DNA of 64,000 bases from Bacillaceae bacterium OF18-1A (GCA_027694045.1 JAQEWB010000001.1:1116001-1180000), one strand, 5' to 3'; shown: positions 7,758-16,943, counted from the first letter of the stretch. The notes: generated from the sequence alone by a model not told the origin. Translations and numbers: made by a program.

Positions 7758-9161
7758 TTATGACACTTGTTTTTCTTTTTCAGCGTCATCTACATACCAA
7801 ATGAACTTGCCTGTATATCCATAAATAACTGCTAAAATTAACGATACGAAGCTTAACCACATAAATGGAATATATGATAGCGTTGCAACACCTAAAATAC
7901 CGGCCATAAAAATACCATTATCAGACCATGGAACCATACCGGAAGTTAATGTTCCACCTACTTCTGAGTTACGTGCTAATACACGGCGATCTATTTTTAG
8001 TTTGTCATAGCTATCTTGCATAATTTTCGGTGTTAAAATAAGTGATACGTACATCGCACAACCAAATACGTTCGCTAAAAACGCTACAATTAGTGTAGAC
8101 AACGTTACATTACCAGCAGAATTTAATTTGCTCTCGAATTTCGATACGATTACTTTTAAAACTCCTAATTTTTCAAGTAATCCACCAAATCCTAAACCGA
8201 AAATAATAACGGCTACTGAACCAAGCATACCGTTAATTCCACCACGGTTTAATAACTTATCAACAAACTCTACTCCTGATTGAATTGAGAATCCGTTATA
8301 TGCTGTTCCAATCGCTTCTCCAAAGTGCATTCCTTGGAAAAGAGTTGCCCAAATTGCACCAAGTAAAGCTCCCATTGCAATTGTAGGCATAGAAGGCTTC
8401 TTCATTGCTAATAGTACAATGACAATTACCGCTGGAGCTAGCATCCATATGTTAATATCAAAGTGTTTTAATAAAGATTCTTTTAAAAACTCTACTCGAT
8501 TTAAATCTACGTTATCTCCACCATACATCCAGCCAGCTACAGTAAACATAATGCTAGTGATAATATAAGCTGGAACGTCTAATACAAGCATAGCTCGAAC
8601 GTGCGCAATAACATCTACTTTCGCCATAGAAGCAGCAAGAACTGTACTATCAGAAAGTGGTGATAATTTATCTCCGAAATAAGCGCCTGAAAGAACTGCA
8701 CCAGCAACAAGTGGTAATGGTAATCCAAGCCCTTCACCAATTGCCATCATAGCAATACCTGCTGTTCCTACCGTTCCCCAAGATGTTCCTGTTGCGATAG
8801 AAGTGATCGAACAAATAATTAATGTTGCTAATAAGAATATGCTAGGGTGAATAAATTCCAATCCATAATAGATTAATGTTGGTACTACCCCTCCAGCAAT
8901 CCATGTTCCAATTAAAGCACCTACTGCAACTAAAATCAGTATTGCTTCTAATCCGTTAGAAATCCCTTTCGTAATTGCATCTTGCAATTCTTGATAACGA
9001 AATCCTAATCTTACTCCAAGCGCAATTACTAAAAACCATGAAATAAATAGCGCTAATTGAATTGGGAGATCAAAAATCGTTTGGAAGGAAAAGACAACAG
9101 CAAGAAATAGTAATAAAAGAATTATGATTTCTAGCATCGATGGTAATCTTACACTTTTCAT
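7758..9161 (-). CDS. nhaC: NhaC family Na+/H+ antiporter
   Basis: This 467-residue membrane protein has about 11-12 hydrophobic segments. It exchanges cytoplasmic Na+ for H+, supporting sodium resistance and pH homeostasis; some relatives act as malate-2H+/lactate-Na+ antiporters (MleN), and these cannot be separated by eye. Family-typical regions are SITSIATGTSWGTVGTAGIAMMAIGEGLG, GAYFGDKLSPLSDSTVLA and EVGGTLTSGMVPWSDNGIFMAGILG. It lies next to fumC but has its own terminator. A 450-bp upstream region carries its promoter. A malate-linked role is tempting given the fumarase neighbour but unproven. Confidence 0.92.
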   Translation of the reverse strand: MKSVRLPSMLEIIILLLLFLAVVFSFQTIFDLPIQLALFISWFLVIALGVRLGFRYQELQDAITKGISNGLEAILILVAVGALIGTWIAGGVVPTLIYYGLEFIHPSIFLLATLIICSITSIATGTSWGTVGTAGIAMMAIGEGLGLPLPLVAGAVLSGAYFGDKLSPLSDSTVLAASMAKVDVIAHVRAMLVLDVPAYIITSIMFTVAGWMYGGDNVDLNRVEFLKESLLKHFDINIWMLAPAVIVIVLLAMKKPSMPTIAMGALLGAIWATLFQGMHFGEAIGTAYNGFSIQSGVEFVDKLLNRGGINGMLGSVAVIIFGLGFGGLLEKLGVLKVIVSKFESKLNSAGNVTLSTLIVAFLANVFGCAMYVSLILTPKIMQDSYDKLKIDRRVLARNSEVGGTLTSGMVPWSDNGIFMAGILGVATLSYIPFMWLSFVSLILAVIYGYTGKFIWYVDDAEKEKQVS

Positions 9162-9569
9162 TTTTTTCTCTCCTTACAGGTCGATAACATGATGTACGTC
9201 GTCTTACGTGTATGTAGTATACAATTAGCGAAGACAAAACAAAATTTTCATATTATTTCGATTTATTTTTTCAGTATAATATATTCACAACCCTTTCTAT
9301 TGTAAAAGTAGATTGCATTTTTCGCAACGAAAAATATCAAAAATGTTGTATTTTTATTTATTCCGCATTAACATTTTCACCTCAAAATCCGGAAAATATG
9401 AGGAAATTAAGTGAAATTAGACAATACTTCACCTGAGTAAAAAGCAACCTTATCACGCATTCACGGGCCGTAAAAAACAATTCGTTCAAATTTATTTAAA
9501 AAGAATTCCCGACTAATAACCTTTTAAATATTTCCCCCAACCAAACTTTTATTATCTAAATTTCTCTAC
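9162..9569. other. nhaC upstream region without genes
   Basis: This is about 400 bp of AT-rich sequence. It holds an 8-bp hairpin ATTTTTCG/CGAAAAAT (9317-9335) and a likely -10 region (GTATAATAT near 9275 on the plus strand). No frame here looks coding. Confidence 0.5.
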
Positions 9570-9613
9570 AAAAAAGGAGCACACATCATTAAAGTGATGT
9601 ATGCTCCTTTTTT
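9570..9613 (-). terminator. Terminator of the methyltransferase gene
   Basis: A long stem AAAAAGGAGCA-C-ACATCA / TGATGT-A-TGCTCCTTTTT with a 6-nt loop and T tract abuts the stop codon at 9612. Confidence 0.9.
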
Positions 9614-10271
9614 ATCTATACATATTTTGTATTTCTTCTTTATTTTTAAGTATTTCCGTAAACTTATCACTGTAACCTTTCGGAAATAACACTCCAAGTC
9701 CATATGAATGAACGAATTGAAAATGCGGATGACGTGCCTTCAATTCATCCCAAAACTTATATACACCAAAATCACCAGTAAATACTGTTATATCATGAAA
9801 TAAAACGATACCGTTATTCGCAACTTTTGGTAGCCATGTTTTATAATCATGAGAAACAGCTTCATAAGTATGATAGCCATCAATATGCAGTAAATCTATC
9901 GTGCCATCTTCGAACTGCTCCACAGCGTCGTCAAAAGTAGATCTAATTAAATTTCCTATATTAGGATAACTCATGCTCACTACTTTGTTCACTATGCGAA
10001 AAACACCTTCTCCGTATGGACCTGTATGCCCATCTCCTGCCCAAGTATCTACAGCAAAACACTTTGTAGATAACCCTCCATCCTTGACCCCCTGACAAAA
10101 ACTAAAAAAAGAAGCGCCTTGATGCGTTCCTAACTCCACTACTATTTTTGGCTTTTCAAATCTTACTAAATCATATGCGAAATTTAAATGTCCACTCCAC
10201 GCAGATTGTGCCCGAATAATATAACTATAGTTATCAAATTCAAATGATGGTTTATGAGTAACCCAGCTCAT
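9612..10271 (-). CDS. Class I SAM-dependent methyltransferase (Methyltransf_24-like)
   Basis: This 219-residue cytoplasmic protein has a Rossmann SAM-binding core: motif I IVVELGTHQGASFF (about 43-56), an acidic motif AVDTWAG, and DLLHIDGYHTYEAVSHDY followed by NGIVLFHDI, typical of the methyltransferase-24 group often linked to polysaccharide or small-molecule modification. The ATG at 10271 is chosen because AAGGAG lies 7 nt upstream; the ATG at 10292 has none. Single gene with its own terminator. Substrate unknown. Confidence 0.85.
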   Translation of the reverse strand: MSWVTHKPSFEFDNYSYIIRAQSAWSGHLNFAYDLVRFEKPKIVVELGTHQGASFFSFCQGVKDGGLSTKCFAVDTWAGDGHTGPYGEGVFRIVNKVVSMSYPNIGNLIRSTFDDAVEQFEDGTIDLLHIDGYHTYEAVSHDYKTWLPKVANNGIVLFHDITVFTGDFGVYKFWDELKARHPHFQFVHSYGLGVLFPKGYSDKFTEILKNKEEIQNMYR

Positions 10272-10525
10272 CACATATCTCCTTCTACACATATTTTTAA
10301 CAAACCAAATTACTCTTATCTTTATTTTTTCATCTTCATAATTATGATTTTAATTTATTATTTTATCATGTTACGGTGAACCAACTTACTTGAATTATGA
10401 ACTGAACTGTGGCTACTACAATCCCTCACTAAAAAAAAGAAATTTCAGTTTATAAACTTTCTGATTCGTGATATATTGCATATTATATCCGATATTATTT
10501 TTTAGAAAGGAGGACATGAAATAAT

Positions 10526-11491
10526 ATGAATTCAAGTCGATTAAAAGGTATTCTAATGGTCATCATTGGCGCTTCTTTATGGGGATTGTCCGGAACAGCT
10601 GCGCAACAACTTTTTCAATATGAAAATGTTTCAACGGAATGGTTAGTTACAATCCGCTTACTTATATCTGGCGTTATTTTACTCTTTATTTCATCATTCG
10701 GAATAAGAAGAAAAGAGATATTCGGTATTTGGAAACAAAAGACGGATGCAATTAAGATCATTTTGTTCGGTCTATTAGGTATGCTTGCTGTACAGTATAC
10801 ATATTTCGCTTCTATTAAAGAGGGAAATGCTGCTGTTGCAACATTATTACAATATTTAGCTCCTATATTCATCACTGTATACTTACTTTTCAAATGGAAC
10901 ATCCGTCCATCCAAAATTGACTTCCTTTCCATCTTACTGTCATTAGTAGGGACTTTTCTCTTGCTAACTAACGGATCTATTCATACTTTAGCTGTTTCTA
11001 CACCAGCTATCCTTTGGGGGATTTTATCTGGACTATCCCTTGCATTTTATAGTTTGTATTCAAAAGAATTATTAGAAAAGTGGTCTTCCTCTGTTATTGT
11101 TGGGTGGGGCATGATTATTGGAGGAATTGGCGTAACGATTATACACTTTATTTCCACAAACGAATTCATTCTACTATCGACTATGAAATATGTAAAAATA
11201 AATACCCTTCCGCTCCTTGTATTTGTCGTCATTTTTGGCACACTCATTGCGTTTTATTTATACTTAGACAGCATACGATACCTTACTCCAAAAGAAACAA
11301 CATTATTTGGTTGCACAGAACCGCTTGCTGCTATTATTTCTTCCGTACTTATTTTGCATGTACCGTTTCAACCTTTCCAATTATTAGGTGCTTTTTGTGT
11401 CATTGTAATGGTACTCATCTTAAGCCGAAAGCCTGATGAAGAAAAACCCAAATTAAAAATTGTTACTGAGAAAAAGAAAAATATCCAATGA
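10526..11491 (+). CDS. EamA (DMT superfamily) metabolite exporter
   Basis: This 321-residue protein has ten predicted membrane helices in two EamA repeats (roughly residues 8-140 and 155-295), the usual size for drug/metabolite transporters. The start GILMVIIGASLWGLSGTAAQ is characteristic, and the second half ends with PLAAIISSVLILHVPFQPFQLLGAFCVI. It probably exports amino acids or related small metabolites. AAAGGAGG lies about 12 nt before the ATG. A GntR regulator gene follows 17 bp later and may have controlled it, but that regulator is frameshifted here. Confidence 0.9.
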   Translation: MNSSRLKGILMVIIGASLWGLSGTAAQQLFQYENVSTEWLVTIRLLISGVILLFISSFGIRRKEIFGIWKQKTDAIKIILFGLLGMLAVQYTYFASIKEGNAAVATLLQYLAPIFITVYLLFKWNIRPSKIDFLSILLSLVGTFLLLTNGSIHTLAVSTPAILWGILSGLSLAFYSLYSKELLEKWSSSVIVGWGMIIGGIGVTIIHFISTNEFILLSTMKYVKINTLPLLVFVVIFGTLIAFYLYLDSIRYLTPKETTLFGCTEPLAAIISSVLILHVPFQPFQLLGAFCVIVMVLILSRKPDEEKPKLKIVTEKKKNIQ

Positions 11492-11508
11492 AAGGATTGA
11501 ATTTCCTA

Positions 11509-12178
11509 TGCCTGTCCCTCAAAATTATAAAAAACTAGGAAGAATTTCCGCAAAGTCACTCGTTTTAAATCAACTACAAGATTGGATTATAGAGGGTGTT
11601 TTACAACCTGATGAAAAATTAATGATGGGGAATTGGCAGAAGCTTTAGGAGTAAGCAGGACACCTGTGAGAGAGGCACTTCAAATATTAGAGCTTTCTGG
11701 ATTAATAGAAATGGTGCCTGGGCAAAAAACAAGAGTCACCCCTATTAAGTTAGACGACGTATCTACCATTTATGAAACCATGGCTGGTCTTCACTTAATT
11801 ATAGGAAAGCAAGCAATTCAAAGAGTTAAGGAAAATGATATAAAGCAACTTTCCGATATAAATGATACTTTTCAACGATCTATACATGAGAAAAATTCAA
11901 AACAGGCTTTAGAACTAGATATACAGTTTCACAATACAATCACCTCTATTGCTAAAAATCCATATATTGAACCTTTTCTAGAAAATATGCAGCTTCACAT
12001 TTTACGTCTTGAATATTTATTTTTCCAAAACCTTGTTCCTGCAAGCCAATCTATTGAAGAACATCGCTTCATTATTCAAGCGTTACAAAACCGCAACGAA
12101 AAACAAATGGAGCAAATGATGTCTCAAAACTGGCTCCGTCCAATGAAAGAAATACAAAAATTGATTTCTACAAAGTGA
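11509..12178 (+). pseudogene. GntR family regulator (FCD domain) disrupted by a -1 frameshift
   Basis: The first frame from 11509 reads MPVPQNYKKLGRISAKSLVLNQLQDWIIEGVLQPDEKL and then runs into a stop at 11648. The +2 frame resumes with GELAEALGVSRTPVREALQILELSGLIEMV, the heart of the GntR helix-turn-helix, and continues through an FCD ligand-binding domain to 12178. Comparison with the usual GntR pattern (KLNDGELAE) suggests loss of one A in the TTAATGATGG stretch near 11620-11626. Without readthrough the product lacks a complete winged helix. It sits directly downstream of the EamA exporter. A sequencing error is possible; a genuine shift would leave the exporter unregulated. Confidence 0.8.
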
Positions 12179-12235
12179 AGTTTTTTTCTCCATTGATTAT
12201 TAGCCCTCACCAATCGGGTATGAACGGGATAAAAT
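12175..12235 (+). repeat. Dispersed repeat, truncated copy A
   Basis: It begins AAAGTGAAG at the gntR stop and carries ATTATTAGCCCTCACCAATC and CGGGATAAAAT. It shares these blocks in order with the fuller copy at 63056-63162, but the central hairpin part is missing. Confidence 0.6.
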
Positions 12236-12281
12236 AAGAAGGAGCTGGGGTACACAAAAGTGTAGCCAGCTCCTTCTTATT
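12233..12281. terminator. Strong bidirectional terminator
   Basis: A 16-bp perfect stem AATAAGAAGGAGCTGG / CCAGCTCCTTCTTATT has an inner 5-bp stem TACAC/GTGTA. It lies between the convergent gntR remnant and fbpA-like gene. Confidence 0.9.
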
Positions 12282-12291
12282 AATCTATATG

Positions 12292-12462
12292 CTATGCCTG
12301 AATATCTGCGTAAGTTTCAATATCTTCGTACTCTTTTTCCAATTCCTCTAAAGACAGCTCGTATAATTGTCGGTCGCGAATCTTAAACACCCCTGCTCCA
12401 ATTAACTCATCAATTAAATGCCTCTTACGATTTTCAACAGCAAAACGGAGTTGACTACTCAT
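12292..12462 (-). CDS. fbpA: Fur-regulated basic protein FbpA family (56 aa)
   Basis: This is a 56-residue peptide starting MSSQLRFAVENRKRHLIDELI, with the body KIRDRQLYELSLEELEKEYEDIE. Size and pattern match the FbpA family, small proteins expressed under iron limitation; in B. subtilis FbpA/B/C work with the FsrA small RNA in the iron-sparing response. AGAAAGGAG precedes the ATG by 11 nt. A close match to the Fur box lies 30 bp upstream, which supports both the gene and its regulation. Too short to be picked up by a 60-residue cut-off. Confidence 0.85.
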   Translation of the reverse strand: MSSQLRFAVENRKRHLIDELIGAGVFKIRDRQLYELSLEELEKEYEDIETYADIQA

Positions 12463-12491
12463 CTTTTAAAAAACTCCTTTCTACGATCATT

Positions 12492-12510
12492 GAAAATGAT
12501 AATCTTTATC
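12492..12510. promoter_or_regulatory. Fur box upstream of fbpA
   Basis: GAAAATGATAATCTTTATC matches the classic 19-bp Fur consensus GATAATGATAATCATTATC at 17 of 19 positions. Ferric-uptake repressor bound here would switch the gene off when iron is replete. Confidence 0.85.
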
Positions 12511-12655
12511 AATTACCACTTTTGATTATAAAAGATGACTCTTTATAAGTAAAGTAATTTCATGAAATATTTACCTTACAAAGTATTTGTGGCCACATTA
12601 TATATATGTATGCCCTGCGAAAAATGTTATGACACTTTTTCGTATTCTTTTTCTT

Positions 12656-13555
12656 TCATACTTTGCAAGTTGTCTCGCTATGATTAAATTCACCGTCTAT
12701 TTCTACTTGAATCGTGACATGTTCTACATGAAACTTCTCCTTTAATACATCCGTAGCTTCTTTTAGTACATGTTGTGTTTTATCACCTTCAATAATAAGA
12801 TGACAAGTTAACACTTGAAAATCCGATGTGACAGACCATATGTGTAAATCATGGACTTCTTTTACAAGTGTCATATTTAATAATGTATTTTTCACTTCTT
12901 CAATATCTATATGTTGCGGTGCACCTTCCATTAATATATGGACTGTATCACGTGTTACACGCCAACCACTAATAATGACTAAAATAGACACAAGAATACT
13001 AGCAATCGCATCTGCAGCAGTCCATCCGAAAAATTTAATGAGTAATGCAGCAATAATCGCTCCTACAGAACCTAATAAATCACCAAGGACGTGCAAGAAA
13101 GCACTTCTTAAATTCAAATTACCTTTTACATCTCCGCCTCTCATTAATATCCAGGCTGATGTAATATTAATAAGCAAACCAAGTACAGCAATAATGAGCA
13201 TACCATTACTAGCAATTTCTACTGGTTCTTTAAAACGGCGAATCGCTTCAATAAAAATGTATATTGAAATAACAATAAGAACGACACCGTTACATAATGC
13301 GGCTAACATTTCGATTCTCTTATACCCATATGTTTTGGCAGCCGTTGCTGTTTTTTCTCCAAGCTTAAAAGCAAGTAAACTTAGAGCCAAAGATACCGCA
13401 TCACTTAACATATGTCCTGCATCAGATAATAGTGCTAGACTATTTGTGACAAATCCGCCAATAACTTCAGCAATCATAAAGCTTGTTGTTAGTAGGAAAG
13501 CGATTAATAACGCTTTTTTATTTTTGGAATGACTATGATTATGTGAATGTCCCAT
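12656..13555 (-). CDS. czcD: CDF family zinc/cadmium/cobalt exporter (CzcD-like)
   Basis: This is a 299-residue cation-diffusion-facilitator. A His-rich N terminus (MGHSHNHSHSK) precedes six membrane helices. The metal-site helices carry LLSDAGHMLSDA (helix 2) and HVLGDLLGSVGAI (helix 5), and a cytoplasmic ferredoxin-like domain runs from about residue 210, with VHDLHIWSVTSDFQVLTCHL. It exports Zn2+ and related divalent ions in exchange for H+ or K+. AAGGAG precedes the ATG. The next region upstream holds a dyad ATACA-5 nt-TGTAT (13572-13586) of unknown role. Confidence 0.93.
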   Translation of the reverse strand: MGHSHNHSHSKNKKALLIAFLLTTSFMIAEVIGGFVTNSLALLSDAGHMLSDAVSLALSLLAFKLGEKTATAAKTYGYKRIEMLAALCNGVVLIVISIYIFIEAIRRFKEPVEIASNGMLIIAVLGLLINITSAWILMRGGDVKGNLNLRSAFLHVLGDLLGSVGAIIAALLIKFFGWTAADAIASILVSILVIISGWRVTRDTVHILMEGAPQHIDIEEVKNTLLNMTLVKEVHDLHIWSVTSDFQVLTCHLIIEGDKTQHVLKEATDVLKEKFHVEHVTIQVEIDGEFNHSETTCKV

Positions 13556-13745
13556 ACTAATACTCCTTTAAATACAATATCTGTATGTTAGTTTGCAACA
13601 GGATTCCTATTTTTATCCAGATCTCCTCTGTACATAACCTTCGCTACTTTTTCAGCAAGTCCTTTTTCTCAACAAAAAACAAGACTACTTCTTTTCTATT
13701 TTCATATTGTTTACTAATGAAAGAAATTTGAAGGAGGTTACTAAA

Positions 13746-14819
13746 GTGAAACGATTATTTCTCTGTATGGAGCGCGAACTTGTTGTAGTAAAAGAAAGAT
13801 ATGGTAACTATGAAACCACATATCATCTACAAAATATGCAGCCTACTTGTATTGCCGTTGATCCATTCCAAACAAATCGTGTATATTGCGGTACATTTGG
13901 CCGAGGTTTGTGGCTAAGTGACGATAGTGGGGATTCTTGGAGACCAATCGGTGATTCTTATCGTTATTTTGATTTCCCAACAGAGAACGGTATTTTGCAT
14001 TCTTCGATCACTTCCATAACTGTAAGCTCTAATGAACAAACTAACGGATACGGCATCGTTTATGTCGGCACAGAACCGAGCGCTTTATTCCGTTCTGAAA
14101 ATGGTGGTGAAACGTGGACTGAATTAAAAAATATGAAATCATTATTATCTTCCTATACGTGGGCTTTTCCGCCTAGGCCTTTTACCCATCACGTACGCTG
14201 GATTACAGTTGATCCAAACAATCCAAATACAATTCACGTTTCAATCGAAGCTGGTGCAGTTATTCAAAGTAATGATAAAGGACATACATGGACTGATAAA
14301 AAATTCGGTGCCCCTATCGACGCTCATCAATTACTTATGCATCCTGAAGCTCCAAATCGCCTTTATGCATCATGTGGTGACGGATTTATGGGAGGACCTG
14401 ATCGTGCATATCTTGAAAGTTATAACAGTGGCAACAGCTGGATATCATGTAGTGAAGGCCTTGAACATCATTATTTATACAGCATGGCTATCGATCCAGC
14501 TGATTGCGATACCATTCTTGTTTCTGCCGCGCCGAGCGCTGACCTTGCACATCACCGTATCCCTTATGAATCTTATATTTATCGAAAAACGAAAGACACT
14601 CCGTTCCAGCAAGTACAACAAGGACTACCATCTGCAATCGGTACAGTCATTTCGATGTTTGCGATAAATCCAGCAGAACCACATACATTTTACACTTTAA
14701 ATAACAATGGCGTATTTCAATCTACTGATAGCGGCGAATCGTGGGAACAACTAAACATTCCGTGGAAAGAGGAATATAAAACGCAGCATCCGCATGCGTT
14801 ACTCGTTACTAATTCTTAA
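13746..14819 (+). CDS. BNR/Asp-box repeat (sialidase-like beta-propeller) protein
   Basis: This 357-residue soluble protein is built of beta-propeller blades with Asp boxes (S-x-D-x-G-x-x-W pattern): SDDSGDSWRPI, SENGGETWTEL, SNDKGHTWTD, SYNSGNSWIS and STDSGESWEQL. Such folds occur in sialidase-like glycosidases and in Ycf48/YCF-type proteins, but the catalytic residues of sialidases are not apparent, so I make no enzymatic claim. There is no signal peptide. GTG at 13746 is the start because AAGGAGG lies 8 nt before it; the ATG 39 bp upstream has no ribosome site. Confidence 0.82.
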   Translation: MKRLFLCMERELVVVKERYGNYETTYHLQNMQPTCIAVDPFQTNRVYCGTFGRGLWLSDDSGDSWRPIGDSYRYFDFPTENGILHSSITSITVSSNEQTNGYGIVYVGTEPSALFRSENGGETWTELKNMKSLLSSYTWAFPPRPFTHHVRWITVDPNNPNTIHVSIEAGAVIQSNDKGHTWTDKKFGAPIDAHQLLMHPEAPNRLYASCGDGFMGGPDRAYLESYNSGNSWISCSEGLEHHYLYSMAIDPADCDTILVSAAPSADLAHHRIPYESYIYRKTKDTPFQQVQQGLPSAIGTVISMFAINPAEPHTFYTLNNNGVFQSTDSGESWEQLNIPWKEEYKTQHPHALLVTNS

Positions 14820-14825
14820 CAAATA

Positions 14826-14862
14826 AAAGACTGCCTAATGATTTTAGACAGTCTTTCTTTTA
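14826..14862. terminator. Bidirectional terminator
   Basis: The stem AAAGACTG-C-CTAA / TTAG-A-CAGTCTTT with a T-rich tail lies between the convergent BNR gene and the sigma-factor fragment. Confidence 0.85.
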
Positions 14863-15183
14863 TTTCTTTAAATCAATTACGATATCATCTAATACAATAT
14901 CTTTCTTTTTCGCTTCTTTATTCGGCACTTCAATTTTCTTCTCAATCGCTGCAATCCATTTTTTAAAATCACCCGGCTCTCCATGAAACTTATTTGCGTT
15001 ATTCCAAATGGATAGGAAAATATCATTTACACATTCCTCTATAAGTCCATCATTTTGAACTGGAAGAAGAACTTTGTTCGTGATTCCTTTTATGAGTGGT
15101 AAGTATGTATCGACAATAAATTCTAGCGCATCTTCTTTTTGCCGCTGTAATCTTTTTATAAAATTTTTCTCATTTGATTTCAT
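14860..15183 (-). CDS. Truncated ECF-type sigma factor (region 2 only)
   Basis: This 107-residue product begins like a sigma-70 family ECF factor: DALEFIVDTYLPLIKGITNKVL...IEECVNDIFLSIWNNANKFHGEPGDFKKWIAAI matches region 2, including the -10 recognition and core-binding helices. After WIAAI the family normally continues with KAIDYYRK and region 4. Here only a short Lys/Glu-rich tail follows, so the -35-binding domain is absent. The gene looks like a remnant with an internal deletion; a dominant-negative or anti-sigma role is conceivable but unsupported. No anti-sigma gene is adjacent. Confidence 0.7.
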   Translation of the reverse strand: MKSNEKNFIKRLQRQKEDALEFIVDTYLPLIKGITNKVLLPVQNDGLIEECVNDIFLSIWNNANKFHGEPGDFKKWIAAIEKKIEVPNKEAKKKDIVLDDIVIDLKK

Positions 15184-15452
15184 GTAGCCATTCCCCTTAT
15201 TTTTTTGTAAAAGCTTTTACACTCTATATAACGTCTAAAAAAATATTTTCTCTCATCTTTTTTATTTTTTGTATGTAATGGAATACTTTTCCTTCTCTAT
15301 TGTCTCATATAACTTTGTACTCTAAGAAAACTTTCTCAACTCTACAAATTAATTCATGTAGTACACTATTTATATAATCACCATTTAACTTTATGTATAT
15401 TTTATTTCATTAATCTACTTCACAATATTTAAAATTAGGAGATGAGATGTGT

Positions 15453-15990
15453 ATGTGTGGAATTACAGGCTGGATAGATTGGGAGAAGGACCTTTCTAGT
15501 GCACATGCTATTTTAGAAAAAATGGCAAATATTTTATTTATTTTTAACGAGATTTCTTCCGTTCTTACTTGACCGTAAAGACCGTATGAGTATGGCTGTA
15601 GGATTTGAAGTTCGTGTACCGTTTTGCGATTATAGATTAGTTGAATATTTATGGAATGTTCCTTTCAACATAAAAAGTATTGATAATATTGAAAAAGGCA
15701 TTTTACGTAGAGCACTACAACCAGCTTTACCTGACGATGTACGCAATAGAAGAAAAAGCGCTTATCCAACTTCACAAGATCCACTCTACTTACAAACAAT
15801 CCGTAATTTAACACTTGATATGTGTAACAATAAAAACAATCCTATTTTCTCACTTATTAATCATTCCACATTACTTGCTATTGCCAATCAGAGTAATAAA
15901 GAAATTAACAATTTCGAAGCAAGAAGTGCTATGGAATACATGCTTCAAGTAAATGAGTGGTTAAAAACGTATCACATCCATATTGCTTAA
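15453..15990 (+). pseudogene. Asparagine synthetase (glutamine-hydrolysing), large internal deletion
   Basis: The N terminus is intact from 15453: MCGITGWIDWEKDLSSAHAI, with the Cys-2 glutaminase nucleophile, after AGGAG. After about 35 residues the frame runs into a stop at 15570-15572. In another frame the C-terminal end of the synthetase domain follows: FLPFLLDRKDRMSMAVGFEVRVPFCDYRLVEYLWN, ending at 15990. Full-length relatives of the AsnO/AsnB family have about 600 residues, so some 400 or more, including most of both catalytic domains and the ATP-binding SGGxDS loop, are gone. The C-terminal frame retains sensible sequence, so the deletion is probably recent. Confidence 0.85.
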
Positions 15991-15991
15991 C

Positions 15992-16030
15992 AAAAAGAAG
16001 TTCAAGGATAGAAACCTTGAACTTCTTTTT
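15992..16030. terminator. Bidirectional terminator
   Basis: The perfect stem AAAAGAAGTTCAAGG / CCTTGAACTTCTTTT with a 7-nt loop lies between the asparagine synthetase remnant and the convergent PP2C-like gene. Confidence 0.9.
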
Positions 16031-16033
16031 GTA

Positions 16034-16819
16034 TTAATTAGCGCATTGTTTATTTTCAGTATCAATGGACCATCCAATAATTGTGGCACAATCTCTACCT
16101 TTCCACTGCAGTACATTTGTTAATACTGGCTCAATCTGTAAGCAACTTCCGTCGTGTAATATTTCTATTAAAGATTGATCATCATCAAACCTTCGTTTAT
16201 CACACTCTAAAATACCGTCCGTTGCCATTACAATATGATTCATTCCTTTTTCTAATCCTCTTACACCTGACGTAAAGCAAGGTGTATTTGCTGCAAAAAT
16301 ATTTTTCCTGCCAATATATTCGTAATTTTTCCGTTTATTTAATCGTCCTTTTCCATTTTTCGTTTTCTCTGAATGGAATAAATATGCGAAACAATCACCA
16401 ACTGATAACCAATATAAAAATTCACCTTTTCGTAAACAAATTAAGCATGCAAGTTCCTCATCATCTTGATCACATTTTTCAATAAACAACTCATCTGTAA
16501 ATAACGCTAACAAGTACATATGTGTATGATGAAAAGCTAAATGTATCGGGTAGGAAAATAACTCTTTTAGTTTCTCTTTTCTTTCTGAAATTGCTTCTAC
16601 TATATAATCTATATTTTTTGTTTTGTGATGTGTATCAAAAATCATAACAAATTCAAATTGTAATTCAGGATCCCACCAAGCAAGTACTGCATCTCCTCGT
16701 TCATATGCATCACTCTCTTGATTTCCCCCATATACGCCGACTGAAAGAGGACCACATTTTTCAACATGTATTTCATCTACATACATCTGTTCATGACTCA
16801 TCCATTTGAATGTATTCAC
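16034..16819 (-). CDS. PP2C-like protein phosphatase domain protein
   Basis: This roughly 261-residue cytoplasmic protein has segments reminiscent of PPM phosphatases: YGGNQESDAYERGDAVLAWW near the N terminus, ELACLICLRKGEFLYWLSVGDCFAYLF in the middle (the VGDCRAYL-like strand), HIVMATDGILE (the TDGL metal site) and GRDCATIIGW (the DN/D metal region). Several metal residues deviate from the canonical set, so activity is uncertain. The start is debatable: GTG at 16819 has GAGAGG 9 nt upstream, while ATGs occur at 16828 and 16861. Single gene. Confidence 0.65.
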   Translation of the reverse strand: MNTFKWMSHEQMYVDEIHVEKCGPLSVGVYGGNQESDAYERGDAVLAWWDPELQFEFVMIFDTHHKTKNIDYIVEAISERKEKLKELFSYPIHLAFHHTHMYLLALFTDELFIEKCDQDDEELACLICLRKGEFLYWLSVGDCFAYLFHSEKTKNGKGRLNKRKNYEYIGRKNIFAANTPCFTSGVRGLEKGMNHIVMATDGILECDKRRFDDDQSLIEILHDGSCLQIEPVLTNVLQWKGRDCATIIGWSIDTENKQCAN

Positions 16820-16943
16820 AGCTATCATCCTCTCTCTTGCTAAATGTATACCTTTACACATAGATTACCTTATATTTCAATAAAAATAAACTTTTTCAAC
16901 ATTTTTTATCCAAATAAAAGGATTTTATTTCTGCACTAACGAA

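Noticed and set aside
12828..13532. 234-codon frame antisense to the CDF exporter
   Set aside because: The minus-strand CzcD-like gene is unmistakable; the antisense frame is a shadow caused by its codon use.
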